From Sipunculus nudus (Eukaryota > Annelida > Sipuncula > Golfingiida > Sipunculidae): a stretch of 64,000 nucleotides of DNA. Below the pieces are notes generated by a model, which was given only the letters and a program-made list of their open reading frames with translations, searched no databases and was not told the origin of the DNA. The stretch lies in NCBI GenBank assembly GCA_026874595.1, contig CM049321.1, positions 17,886,979 through 17,950,978 of the forward strand, written 5' to 3'. This document shows, in pieces, positions 27,501 to 34,294 of the stretch (position 1 is its first letter; the number at the start of each line of letters is the position of its first letter). The position numbers and the translations under genes are program-made.

Positions 27501-29466
27501 CCACCTACAATAATTTTTTAACAGTGTATGTCCCTGCTTATTTCTTAGGAGTTATTTTACATATCAGCCTGAAATTGTGCATGTCCATAATTCGAGATAG
27601 TTTTGTTGTGCGTACAAGACTTGTGGCACCCCCTACATTTTGTTTTTGTTTCATGCCTCTGTGAACATAGCTCATGACTGGTTTGAAGGATCTGGCTGAA
27701 ATTTTTTCATGTTCATACATCTTTGATGGCTTTCTCATACACAAGCTGCTGGTGCCACCTACAATCATTTTTGTGTTGTCTACATCCTTGTCAGTATTTC
27801 AGGAGTAACTTTTGTGTAATTGATGCTTAAACTTTGGTTTAATGTTTAGTACTTGTTATGTACATGTACATGTCACACATGTTTTTGAAAAGTAAACAAG
27901 TACTTTTCATATAATGGTCAAGCAGGTTATCATGGAAGCATTATACCTTATGTATATCCCATTGCACTGGTTTGCATTAGGCCTGAAGGCCTTGTTATTT
28001 AAAATAAAAATATATGTATAATAAACAGGTCACAAAAATTTGCCCTCCTGCACTGATTTATGAAAAAAAGGACCCAAGAATCTGATTGTTTTCAGCATTG
28101 ATATCAGTTTACAATTTGAAAATGAGGCTGTTAGATACCAGTGGTTGTTATGTATAGCAGATTGTTATTTGGAAATGATTTCATCAGATATATAATGTTA
28201 TTTACAGCTGTCAGGAGGATATCTGTTGATGCCCCAGAGGGTCCTCGCAATGATCAGTGGGTCGAGACAATTCCCAATGAAGCAGATTTTCTGCTGGGTT
28301 ATGCTACAGTCCCAGGCTTTGTGTCATATCGCAGCAAAGTTAACGGGACCTGGTACATCACCTGTCTCACCATGATGCTGGATCGGCTGTCTGAGAAGTA
28401 TGTCTAACTAGAAGTGCATTTGGTCATGTGACTACCTGATACCCCCCCCCCCCCACAGGACCCCCTCCCTCTGAAAGACATCATGCCTACTACCCCTCAT
28501 CTATATTTGGACTAACCCATTAAAAGGCCACCCTATTTTAATGTAGGCTGGCCTACTGCTGGGAATCTACAGGCCTCCCAACTCTTCCGCTTGTGCTTGA
28601 ATGACCCAGATGTGTGCCCATGTCTGGTGGGCACTTGGTTAAGTCATTTTAATGTGTTAAGGGCTAAATGATAAAAAGGCAAAGTTCAGCAGCCTGCCAT
28701 GACTGTTATAGCTCCTTGTTTATCATGTTTTTACTATTTGACTGGCAGTATGTGTTTTGGACATAACCTTCAGTCATTTGGTGATTTGAAACCTAAATTC
28801 CTGTGTTGTTTTCTATTATCTATGGAAAAAAATCCTACACCTCCTCCCCCAATCAAGCTTCCCTGTGCTGTGCTCCATGTCATGCTACAGTAACTCAGGT
28901 TCACCTTGTCACTGACTAACAAATTCTAGCCGTAATGGCTCTGAATGCTGTGGTCTCCCTGTTGATAAACAAGTCTCTGTGTACCACAGTGGTAATCCTA
29001 TGATTTAAGAGAACCTGTACATTTCAGTATTCCAGATTACCTTAGACTTTAATGGAATTTTTGGGTGTTACCCTTAACCTTCCACAAATTTCATCAAAAT
29101 ATGTTCCTAACTTTTCTAGTACAGTTTACTGACAGAGAAACCAATAGACCAAAGGAAAAACATAAAAGATATGTTTTCTAAATAAGGAAAAGACAAAATA
29201 TAAAAGTTCTGTTATTATTAATAATGTCTGTTTATTATCTTTAAATTTCAACATGACACACATATAGATAAGTTTTCATTTTTTACAGGCATGATCTGCT
29301 GAGCATCTTGACGAAGGTGAACAGTGTAGTGAGTCAGCAATACATGCAAGACGAACACTCGGGAGACTATTGTACGCAGGTCCCCGCGCCACAGTACACA
29401 CTCACAAAGTACGTCTTCTTTCATCCCAGAGCAGCTGCTAAACACGGATTTACCATGCCACAGTAA
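3585..29466 (+). CDS. DED-containing initiator caspase, caspase-8/10-like (gene span, 9 visible exons, 5' end missing)
   Basis: Cysteine protease of extrinsic apoptosis or innate immune signalling. Visible exons: 3585-3820, 16616-17022, 17802-17913, 18759-18827, 20699-20818, 23423-23521, 24169-24468, 28208-28397, 29289-29466. Intron phases match at every junction and give one open frame of about 569 residues. Order in visible numbering: death-effector domain (about 1-79), Q/N/P-rich linker (about 80-290), p20 (about 300-447), p10 (about 448-569). Catalytic His397 lies in SHG, Cys440 in QACQG (the caspase-8 form of QACRG), substrate-pocket Arg314 in KPRG, Arg489 in SYR, Trp496 in GTWY. A likely inter-subunit cleavage site is ISVD/A at 452-456. 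The first exon starts part-way into DED helix 1, so at least one upstream exon (perhaps a second DED) is outside or unrecognised. By family, DEDs recruit FADD-like adaptors in the cytosol. The linker is longer and lower in complexity than in vertebrate caspase-8. Confidence 0.93.
4288..4598 (-). mobile_element. tRNA-derived SINE, family 2
   Basis: Read on the - strand it begins GGCCTGGACAGTATGAGTGG, has a B-box-like GGGTTCAATCCCAGG, a central part with CTCCGGGTTCTCTGGCTTCC, and ends in a (GTGA)n tail at 4288-4300. The B box plus a short tandem tail is the tRNA-SINE pattern. The CTCCGGG...GGCTTCCTCC segment resembles the conserved central domain of widespread animal SINEs. It sits in the first visible caspase intron. 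Confidence 0.75.
4599..5640. other. Caspase intron, nothing recognised
   Basis: AT-rich intronic sequence; a 46-base direct repeat (CTAGAACTCTTGTTTTGCTACC twice near 4611 and 4650) is the only structure noticed. Confidence 0.45.
5640..6046 (+). mobile_element. 3' part of an AGCTCAGCTGA-family element
   Basis: Aligns with 40790-41060 (shared GTCCAACTGTCTGTCCAT-like, CATGACAGTCTTG, AGTATTGGTTTT-like and ATAGGAGGGCC segments) and ends with CAGCTGAGC and CCCATGGGTCCCTTGTT at 6015-6046. It is truncated at 5' and has no coding capacity. Confidence 0.7.
6047..8482. other. Caspase intron, no gene; T-rich block and one repeat relic
   Basis: Mostly featureless AT-rich DNA. At 6540-6960 short CTCTTTTTTT and AAAGAGTGA motifs recur on both sides of an open stretch. 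At 7624-7656 there is a degraded element 3' end (CAGCTGAGGGCCATGACCCA). Confidence 0.45.
8483..11455 (+). mobile_element. Complete Helentron/HINE-like element (copy A), with SINE insertion
   Basis: It begins TTTTTAGCTCAGCTGACT, whose first arm folds back on AGTCATCTGAGCTATA; then a (GTCC)n microsatellite (about 8530-8575), two tandem diverged units of about 700 bases (about 8580-9290 and 9295-9900), and a unique part (about 9900-11420). It ends CAGCTGAGC plus TGACCCATAGGTCCCTTGTT. The 3' CAGCTGAGC is the inverse complement of the 5' arm. Subterminal inverted repeats, a 3' hairpin and no clear target duplication match non-autonomous Helentrons (HINEs) rather than TIR transposons. Copy B at 36610-39120 is nearly identical over the shared part. 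No protein is encoded. Confidence 0.75.
10598..10943 (-). mobile_element. tRNA-derived SINE, family 1 (copy 1), inserted in element copy A
   Basis: On the - strand the head reads GAGCGTGGTGGCGTAATGG (A-box-like) and CTTGGGTTCGCGTCCCG (B-box-like). The body contains GGCAAATGTAGAACGAATAA and ACAAGAATGAACAGGCCCGA. The matching site in copy B (about 38604) lacks it: ATATGATTATGTACTCC is uninterrupted there, whereas here ATTA flanks both sides (10594-10597, 10944-10947). A second copy is at 54370-54690. Confidence 0.87.
11456..11780. other. Caspase intron, nothing recognised
   Basis: AT-rich spacer between two mobile elements. Confidence 0.4.
11780..12530 (+). mobile_element. Second hairpin-ended element family (TTTTAGCCCTCAGCC)
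   Basis: Starts with a hairpin, TAGCCCTCAGCC-GTGGA-GGCTGAAGGGCTA (11790-11820), followed by GTC-rich sequence; near the end the arm recurs inverted as GGCTGAGGG (12490-12498), and the likely terminus is TTCTTGTTAT near 12530. Inside, two diverged units each carry a TTTCTCAG-AA-CA-TGG(A/G)TGGATTGTT segment. Same architecture as the AGCTCAGCTGA elements, with different sequence. Confidence 0.6.
12552..12591. repeat. (TA)n microsatellite
   Basis: Uninterrupted TA dinucleotides, about 20 units. Confidence 0.95.
12790..13420. repeat. Second array of the AGGTCA-rich tandem repeat (about 125-bp unit)
   Basis: Units share ACCAAAACCTTTCATCTT, CATATGGCT(C/T), CCCATGGATGAA and GGGTCAAAGGTCATGG with about 125-base spacing, four to five copies. 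Same family as 1-1000 (compare CTTTCACATATAGCTCACC and GGTCAAAGGTCAAGG). Confidence 0.8.
13421..14323. other. Caspase intron, nothing recognised
   Basis: AT-rich sequence without exon, repeat array or mobile element that I can support. Confidence 0.4.
14324..14506. mobile_element. MITE-like element, ends CAGGGGCGGATCCAGG (copy 1)
   Basis: 183 bases with inverted ends: CAGGGGCGGATCCAGGA on the left and CCCCTGGATCCACTTCTG on the right. The inside holds AAAAACCTAAAAAAAGATC and GGGGGGGTCTGGACCCCTCC. A second copy is at 56394-56599. The CAG-start and size recall hAT-type MITEs; the target duplication is not clear (ATTAT flanks both sides). Confidence 0.78.
14595..15165. repeat. 38-bp minisatellite, about 15 copies
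   Basis: Unit made of GGTCATATACAGGAGATGAC followed by AGGTTATTAGTTATTGTT; small length variants. Intronic, no ORF. Confidence 0.93.
15166..16615. other. Caspase intron up to the linker exon, nothing recognised
   Basis: AT-rich intron; no exon or known repeat identified before the acceptor at 16615. Confidence 0.4.
16616..17022 (+). CDS. Caspase exon: Q/N/P-rich linker with PANQ repeats
   Basis: Acceptor TGATTTCAG, donor GTAGGT at 17023. Phase 1 in, phase 0 out, fitting both neighbours. It codes for about 136 residues of low-complexity linker rich in Q, N, P, H and S, with four [PS]ANQ-type motifs at codons near 16690, 16732, 16813 and 16855. No domain is recognised; it should be a flexible, probably disordered spacer between DED and protease. 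The open frame continues past the donor to about 17082, so the exon end rests on the donor and on the phase fit. Confidence 0.8.
17158..17302. repeat. Two-copy tandem duplication in a caspase intron
   Basis: GTATCAACAGATATCCCTGT and following bases occur twice about 90 bases apart, each preceded by GTCAAATA-CAT. Remaining intron sequence (17023-17801) is plain AT-rich DNA. Confidence 0.75.
17802..17913 (+). CDS. Caspase exon: linker, PPGGQ motif
   Basis: Acceptor TTCTTGTGCAG, donor GTAGGA at 17914. Phase 0 in, phase 1 out. It encodes about 37 residues of Pro/Ser/Gln-rich linker including EPPGGQVSR and EQQQRAT. It shares the 13-base CCTGGTGGCCAGG with the next exon. Confidence 0.75.
18290..18625. 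repeat. Duplicated intronic segment, copy 1
   Basis: Aligns with 21445-21745: shared AATAATAATGTCTTACCTGG, TTTGTATGAGACAAAT, TACAAAGGA, and GGGCATGGAAG-CCTTCTGTGT near the end. About 320 bases; either an old mobile element or an internal duplication. No ends could be defined. Confidence 0.7.
18759..18827 (+). CDS. Caspase exon: short linker exon, second PPGGQ motif
   Basis: A 69-base exon: acceptor AAATTCTAG, donor GTAAGT at 18828, phase 1 in and out, so it can be skipped without a frame change. It encodes [20 protein letters not shown] and a few more residues. Both splice sites are good and the phase fits, but it holds no conserved domain. Confidence 0.7.
18828..19904. other. Caspase intron, simple-sequence AT tract, nothing else
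   Basis: Contains an imprecise TTA/TAA-rich stretch around 19080-19150 and a G-rich patch near 19520; no exon recognised. Confidence 0.4.
19905..20543 (+). mobile_element. HINE-like element with about 330-bp units
   Basis: Left part GGCTGAAAGTCATCTGAGCT with CTGTCTGTCCGTCTG, then two diverged units containing CATAACCATTGCACCTAGAA or CGTAACCACTGGACCTAGAG, and the intact end AGTCAGCTGAGCTTCATG plus ACCCATGGGTCACTTGTT (20509-20543). AGTCAGCTGAGCT is the exact inverse complement of AGCTCAGCTGACT at the 5' ends of other copies. Its 5' terminal T-run arm is lost. Confidence 0.75.
20699..20818 (+). CDS. Caspase exon: start of p20, YKMTAKPRG
   Basis: Acceptor GTTGCTAG, donor GTACGG at 20819, phase 1 both ends. 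It encodes an acidic stretch ([11 protein letters not shown]) and then [14 protein letters not shown], which matches the caspase-8 p20 start. The Arg of KPRG is the P1-Asp pocket residue. The acidic, Asp-containing segment just before it is a plausible place for prodomain removal. Confidence 0.9.
20855..21228. repeat. 81-bp tandem repeat (two 40/41-bp halves), about 4.5 copies
   Basis: Landmark AGAAAACCCTCACAGAGGGC recurs at 20861, 20942, 21023, 21104 and 21184. Each 81-base unit holds two related halves around CTCACAGAGGGCAT. 81 is a multiple of three, so one frame stays open for 130 codons, but it has no link to the caspase frame, which stops soon after the donor at 20819. Confidence 0.92.
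21445..21745. repeat. Duplicated intronic segment, copy 2
   Basis: Partner of 18290-18625 in the same orientation, more diverged; it shares GTGAATAATAATGTCTTACC and GGGCATGGAAGACCTTCTGT-like sequence. Confidence 0.7.
21746..22779. other. Caspase intron, nothing recognised
   Basis: AT-rich sequence with a short CCTTGACCTTT patch near 21930; no exon or defined element. Confidence 0.4.
22780..23318. repeat. 64-bp minisatellite, about 8 copies
   Basis: Unit begins GATCTCTAGCTATTTCATAT, continues GCATGATGATTTACAAATAT and ends GGAAAGAAGACAAA; spacing is 64 bases (for example 22971 to 23035). It ends about 100 bases before the acceptor of the 23423 exon. Confidence 0.93.
23423..23521 (+). CDS. Caspase exon: p20 beta-1, [10 protein letters not shown]
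   Basis: Acceptor TTATATTTTAG, donor GTCAGT at 23522, phase 1 both ends. It encodes [11 protein letters not shown] followed by a charged loop with [10 protein letters not shown]. In vertebrate caspases the strand usually reads INN followed by F two residues on; here NEKF occupies that place. The loop corresponds to the family's R-x-G-[ST]-x-x-D region. Confidence 0.9.
24169..24468 (+). CDS. Caspase exon: p20 catalytic core (SHG, QACQG)
   Basis: Acceptor TTTTTCACTTCAG, donor GTAGGT at 24469, phase 1 both ends, exactly 300 bases. It carries the catalytic dyad: His in [10 protein letters not shown] and Cys in FFIQACQG (Cys codon 24444-24446). [12 protein letters not shown] and [12 protein letters not shown] are textbook caspase strands. 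The active site is intact, so this is not a dead pseudo-caspase such as c-FLIP. Confidence 0.96.
24490..25540. other. Caspase intron between p20 and p10 exons, first part
   Basis: A short GTCT/GTCC-rich patch (24511-24537) resembles the 5' part of the repeat elements; the rest is AT-rich and featureless. Confidence 0.4.
25540..27995 (+). mobile_element. Element with tandem-repeat core and 3' hairpin in the p20-p10 intron
   Basis: Units with AACAGCAGGAGCTA and ATCACCAAA recur at about 25870, 26018, 26325 and 26470. A second unit type with GGCCTGAAATTGTGCAT-like sequence and GACTGGTGGTTCCACCTAC recurs at about 27270-27790. The 3' end is a hairpin AGGCCTGAAGGCCT at 27979-27992 followed by TGTTATTT. 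The left end is not defined. The second unit type is related to units at 58.9-60.0 kb. Confidence 0.55.
28208..28397 (+). CDS. Caspase exon: inter-subunit linker and p10 start
   Basis: Acceptor TTATTTACAG, donor GTATGT at 28398. Phase 1 in, matching exon 24169-24468 directly, and phase 2 out. It encodes [18 protein letters not shown] (linker with candidate cleavage after ISVD), then [16 protein letters not shown] and [14 protein letters not shown], which are p10 landmarks. The SYR arginine and the GTW tryptophan shape the substrate pocket. Confidence 0.95.
29289..29466 (+). CDS. Caspase terminal exon: p10 C-terminus and stop
   Basis: Acceptor TCATTTTTTACAG; the first base completes a codon. 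It encodes [20 protein letters not shown], then [17 protein letters not shown] and a short tail. TAA is at 29464-29466. [11 protein letters not shown] and the PQ-x-TL-x-K-x-VFF ending are typical of the caspase-8 C-terminus. Confidence 0.95.
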
Positions 29467-31865
29467 AATGTAATGATGACAAAACAGTGTCAGCTCCAAA
29501 TTACAGGTTTATTCCTTTATGCTGCAAGAGTTTTAACAAAGCGATTAAGTGCTTGAGATGTCACATATTATTTTTCTGAACAAAAAAGTGTTCATGGTTT
29601 AATAATATGTAAACTTAAGATCATCCTCTGATCAACATTACAGAAGTCACAACCAAGTTCTTAGTTTTAGAGGAAAAGCTGTTAAAGAATATGTTAAACA
29701 TACATAATGCCTGGTATCACTGCCGTATTGTGCTGCTTCTAGTTAGTGTTGATATGAGCTGATCAAGGGTCGCCCAAGTTTTGGACCTTTCCCTCTGAAC
29801 TAGTGACACCTATCAACAGTGGCTGGCACTAAGTGTTAGGGATCTCCACATTCACAAATATAGATAATTATGAAGTCATAGAAGTAAAAGATACCTTATC
29901 TATAACAGTGATGTATATGTCAAACCATCTTGCGAGTACCTGGTTTAATACTAAACCAAACCTGCAAGGTCTCCTTCAAGAAATGTCAGGAACAATGCCA
30001 AGTATGTTCTATGGAAGGTAATTTTCTAATAAATTCTGAGGAATATGACATTATTTTGTAAATCTTGAGACGTGTCTATGGCATTGCCATGTATAAATAA
30101 ATATCCCAGTGGCCATTGGAAGCCTGTCCCAGGCAAACCTGGATCAAGCAGCAAAGACCAATCCCAAAATAAGAATGGGTAATATGCAGTTACTAAAAAA
30201 TAGATGACCACTATACTTAAAATGAAAACATCTCCAAGATAATGCAAATTTCTTCAAGTCACTTGAAGGCAGATTTTTAAGTCCCCCCTCCCATGGGTTG
30301 AGACATGCGGTATAGTGTGTGGTTTGCCATTTTTGTCATCGCCTGTAGTCATGTAAGTCATTTCTTAATAACTGAATACATTTTCATGAATTTGAAATTT
30401 GAATTTTTGCTACCAGTATCATGGAGGAGTTAAAAAAAACAGTGACCTCGACCATCAGCTTCAAGGTCAAATCTGTTTAAATAGGATTTTTTGGTGTAAC
30501 TTTTGAACCACTCAATATTCTTTTTGTGAAACTTGGCACCAGAATTGTTTCTATCAGTATCTGACAAAGTGTTAGAAAACCTGGTGATCTTGACCTTCAT
30601 CTTCAATCAAATTTTTGTGAACACAAAAAGTTTTGAACCACTCAATATTTTTCATGAAATTGTATTATGTGAATTGTTTCTGTCAAGTGCTCTGAGGGTT
30701 TGAAAATCAAGGACCTTGAAAACTCGTTACCTTGAACTTGATCTTTAGGGTCAAGTCTTTGGAAACGTATGATTTCTGTAAACATCATAAATTTTGAAGT
30801 AGTGCATATTATTTACTGTCATATTTGGAGATGTGGCAATTTGAAAGGGAGACTTTTATCTATTTCTGCAACTGCAAACCAAAGAATTCTAGTTTTTATC
30901 CAAAGTCATTTCTTAAAACTGGTTTTCCTTTAAAGCCTGCCACTGTATTGTTGCTTTAATGACTCTGGGCTCTACACACACACATTATGTATATAACATA
31001 AATAAAAATCTTTATATACATACAGCTGTACTACTTATTAATTGCATATTTGTGTTCATGCAAAGTTTGCAAATTTATGATTTATTTAATATTTAATTGT
31101 GTTAGAAAGTGAAAAATGTGTGCAAATTATGAATATTTCCTTTATGAAATATGCAGATACATGTATGTATTGTAGGCCTATCATTCGTGTTACTGGGGCT
31201 GATATGTTGTTAAATATACTTTTTTTAATATATTATGTTGCTATATGATTAAATGTTATAATTGATAACTCTGATAAGATTCACTATGAATATTGATATC
31301 TTCCACAAGAATGTGTACAACTATTAATTGCTCTGACAAAAGTGTAATAATAAAAAAAAATGAAATGTTGTCAGAGACATCAAGCCCCCACAAGACACCC
31401 TCTTAAAGCGATCGATAGCTCTGTTATAATTAAATAGCCGTGACAATAGCACACAATTATTGAATTATTTTTTGTTCAATCAATCAAGGTTAAGGTCAAT
31501 CTAGCGTATATACGTTTGTCTGACAAATTACTGTTGGGGAAATTGTAATCAATGTTATATTTCATTTGAATGGATATTATATAACAAATGCGTTGTATGT
31601 TCTAGCTTATGTGTTATTGTGAAGAAAATGTGTCGTTTGAATGTGTGTCTGATTATTTTATGGTATAATTATCTTTCCCTAAATGTTACCCTACAAATAA
31701 GGTGCAATATTTGTTCCTCCTGCTTCAGATAATAATGAATTGAAGTATAAATTTGTTATGTTCATGTACGTTTCAGGTGCTGCGATGTTTTGTAAGTATT
31801 TCCCTTTAAAGAGACCAACATTTTTCGACGAAGCAAAGATAATTTGTTACATGTTTCATATATGG
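29467..31865. other. Caspase 3' flank
   Basis: It should include the 3' UTR at its start. Between about 30400 and 30760 there are two to three diverged units of about 128 bases with TTTTGAACCACTCAATATT and CTTGACC. No gene is seen after the caspase stop. Confidence 0.45.
30028..30033 (+). promoter_or_regulatory. Candidate poly(A) signal of the caspase gene
   Basis: AATAAA about 560 bases after the stop codon, with a second AATAAA at 30096-30101. In AT-rich DNA such hexamers are common, so this is only a candidate for the 3' end of the transcript. Confidence 0.3.
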
Positions 31866-32405
31866 TTTTTAGCTCAGCTGACTATAAGTCCGTAAGACTG
31901 GCACGTTTCGACACCGTTGGACCTACGAATCTGAAATTCGGCATACAGTTAGATGTCCCAAAAATCTCCTACCATGCGGAAAATTGGGTCAATAGGACTT
32001 TGTTCCTTCGAGATATTAAGGAAAAACCTCAATTTTTTATTAGAAATCTATTTTCACACTTCAGGACTGCCTAATATCAAAACCACTTATCTGGTTTTCT
32101 TCATATTTACCATAAATATTCCTCTTTATAGTTCCTATGTACATGCCAGATATTAAGTCAGTATTATATAATTTAAAAAGTTATGGGCCCAAACATAATG
32201 GACTCTGTAAAAAAATCAGGAAGATATTTGTTCACTTAAGACCAAAAGTGTTAAAGGTAGGGACTTTTTTTTCAGTAATACAACTTTAATTAATCAAAAT
32301 TTAATTGTATACCAAAAATAAGATCAAAATCTGTTAAATGTTGTAAATATTGGCAAAAATATAATATTGGTACCTTAAATTTTGCCCAATTTTGGCCACG
32401 GCACA
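31866..32405 (+). mobile_element. 5' part of an AGCTCAGCTGA-family element, interrupted
   Basis: Begins TTTTTAGCTCAGCTGACTAT and runs into the internal unit (GTTAGATGTCCCAAAAATCT-like, CTTCAGGACTGCCTAATATC). It stops at a T-run at 32406, where another element begins. Confidence 0.8.
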
Positions 32406-34294
32406 TTTTTTAGCTCAGCTGACTGAAAGTCATCTGACCTATAGCGATCACTCTTTGTCCGTCGTCCGTCTGTCTGTCTGTCTGTCCATCTGTCCGTCTG
32501 TCTGTCCGTTAACCAGGCACAAATCGTAACCGCTAGAACTGGAATCTTCTTACTTGACATCCTGGGAGGTCCATGAAAATCTCCTTGGAAACCAGAAATT
32601 AGGTCTCTGTTACCCATATCCTTCGAGCTATGGGGCCCCAAAGTACCCCCCAGAAAAGTCCAAAATTTCATACAAAAACTTCAATATCTCATTTACTACT
32701 TGACTGATGGTCATGATTTTTGGCATACATATTGATCATGAGAGGTTCCATCAGTTCCTGAAGACTGGTGGCGCCACCTGTATTTTTCGATTTTTTACGA
32801 ATTTTTTTCTCTATTTTTGAGACCTTTAAAAATGTGAACATCTGTTAACAAGGCACAAATCGTAATGACTGGACTTAGAATCTGAGAGACTTATGAAAAG
32901 TCTCCATGGAAACCAGAAATTAGGTCTCTGTTACCCATATCCTTCCAGCTATGGGGCCCCAAACTACCCCCCAGAAAAGTAAAAAATTTCAAACAAAAAC
33001 TTCAATATCTCATTAAATACTTGACTGATGGTCATGATTTTTGTCATACATATTGATCATGAGATGTTCCATCACTTCCTGCAGACTGGTGGCGCCACCT
33101 GTATCGTTCAATTTTTTACGAATTTTTTTCTCTATTTTTGAGACCTTTCAAAATGTAAACATCTGTTAACAAGGCACAAATCGTAAAGACTGGACCTGGA
33201 ATCTTCATTCTTGACACACTGAGAGACCTATGAAAAGTCTCCATGGAAACCAGAAATTAGGTCTCTGTTACCCATATTCTTTGAGCTATGGAGCCCCAAA
33301 GTACCCCCAAGAAAAGTAAAAAATTTCATACAAAAACTTCAATATCTCATTAACTACTTGACTGATGGTCATGATTTGTGGCATAACTATTGATCATGAG
33401 ATGTGTCATCACTTCCTGCAGACTGGTGGTGCCACCTTTATTGTTCGATTTTTTACGATTTTTTCCTCTATTTTTGAGACCTTTAAGGATGCTGTCATCT
33501 GTTAGCATGGCACAAATCGTAACGACTGGATCTAGAATCTTCATTCTTGACACACTGAGAGGTCCATGAAAAATATCCTTGGAAACCAGAAATTAGGTCT
33601 CTGTTAACCATATCCTTCGAGCTATGGGGCCCCAAAGTACCCCCCCCCCCCCCGAGTAGTCAAAAATTTCATACAAAAACTTCAATATCTCAATAACTAC
33701 ATCACTGATGGTCATGATTTTTGACATTCATATTGATTATGAAATGTTCCATCAGTTCCTGCAGACTTGTGGCGCCACCTATGTTATCTATCAAGAGGGT
33801 ACAAAAGTACCCCCCCCTCCTCCGAGGAGTCAAAAATTTCATACAAAAACTCTAATATCTCAATAACTACATCACTGATGGTCATGATTTTTGGCATACA
33901 TATTGATTATGAAATGTTCCATCTGTTCCTGCAGACTGGTGGTGCCACCTGTATTGTTTGACTTTTTACGATTTTTTTCCTCTATTTTTGAGACTTTTAA
34001 GGATGCTGTCATCTGTTAATGTGGCACAAATCATAACGACTGGACCTAGAATCTTCATTCTTGACACACTGAGAGACCTATGAAAAGTCTCCATGGAAAC
34101 CAAAATTAGGTCTCTGTTACCCATATTCTTCGAGCTATGGAGCCCTAAAGTACCCCCAAGAAAAGTAAAAAATTTCATACAAAAACTTCAATTTCTCATT
34201 AACTACTTGAATGATGGACATGATTTGTGGCATAACTATTGATCATGAGATGTGTCATCTGTTCCTGCAGACTGATGAACGATGTATCGTTCGA
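32406..34294 (+). mobile_element. HINE-like element with a five-unit core of about 320-336 bp, interrupted
   Basis: 5' end TTTTTTAGCTCAGCTGACTG, a GTCC/GTCT microsatellite (32458-32510), then units starting at GGCACAAATCGTAA near 32516, 32852, 33173, 33509 and 34023 (the last interval has an extra partial unit). Each unit holds GAAACCAGAAATTAGGTCTC, TGATGGTCATGATTT and GACTGGTGGCGCCACCTGTA. Same family as 19905-20543 with more units. It is broken at 34295 by the next element. Confidence 0.85.
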
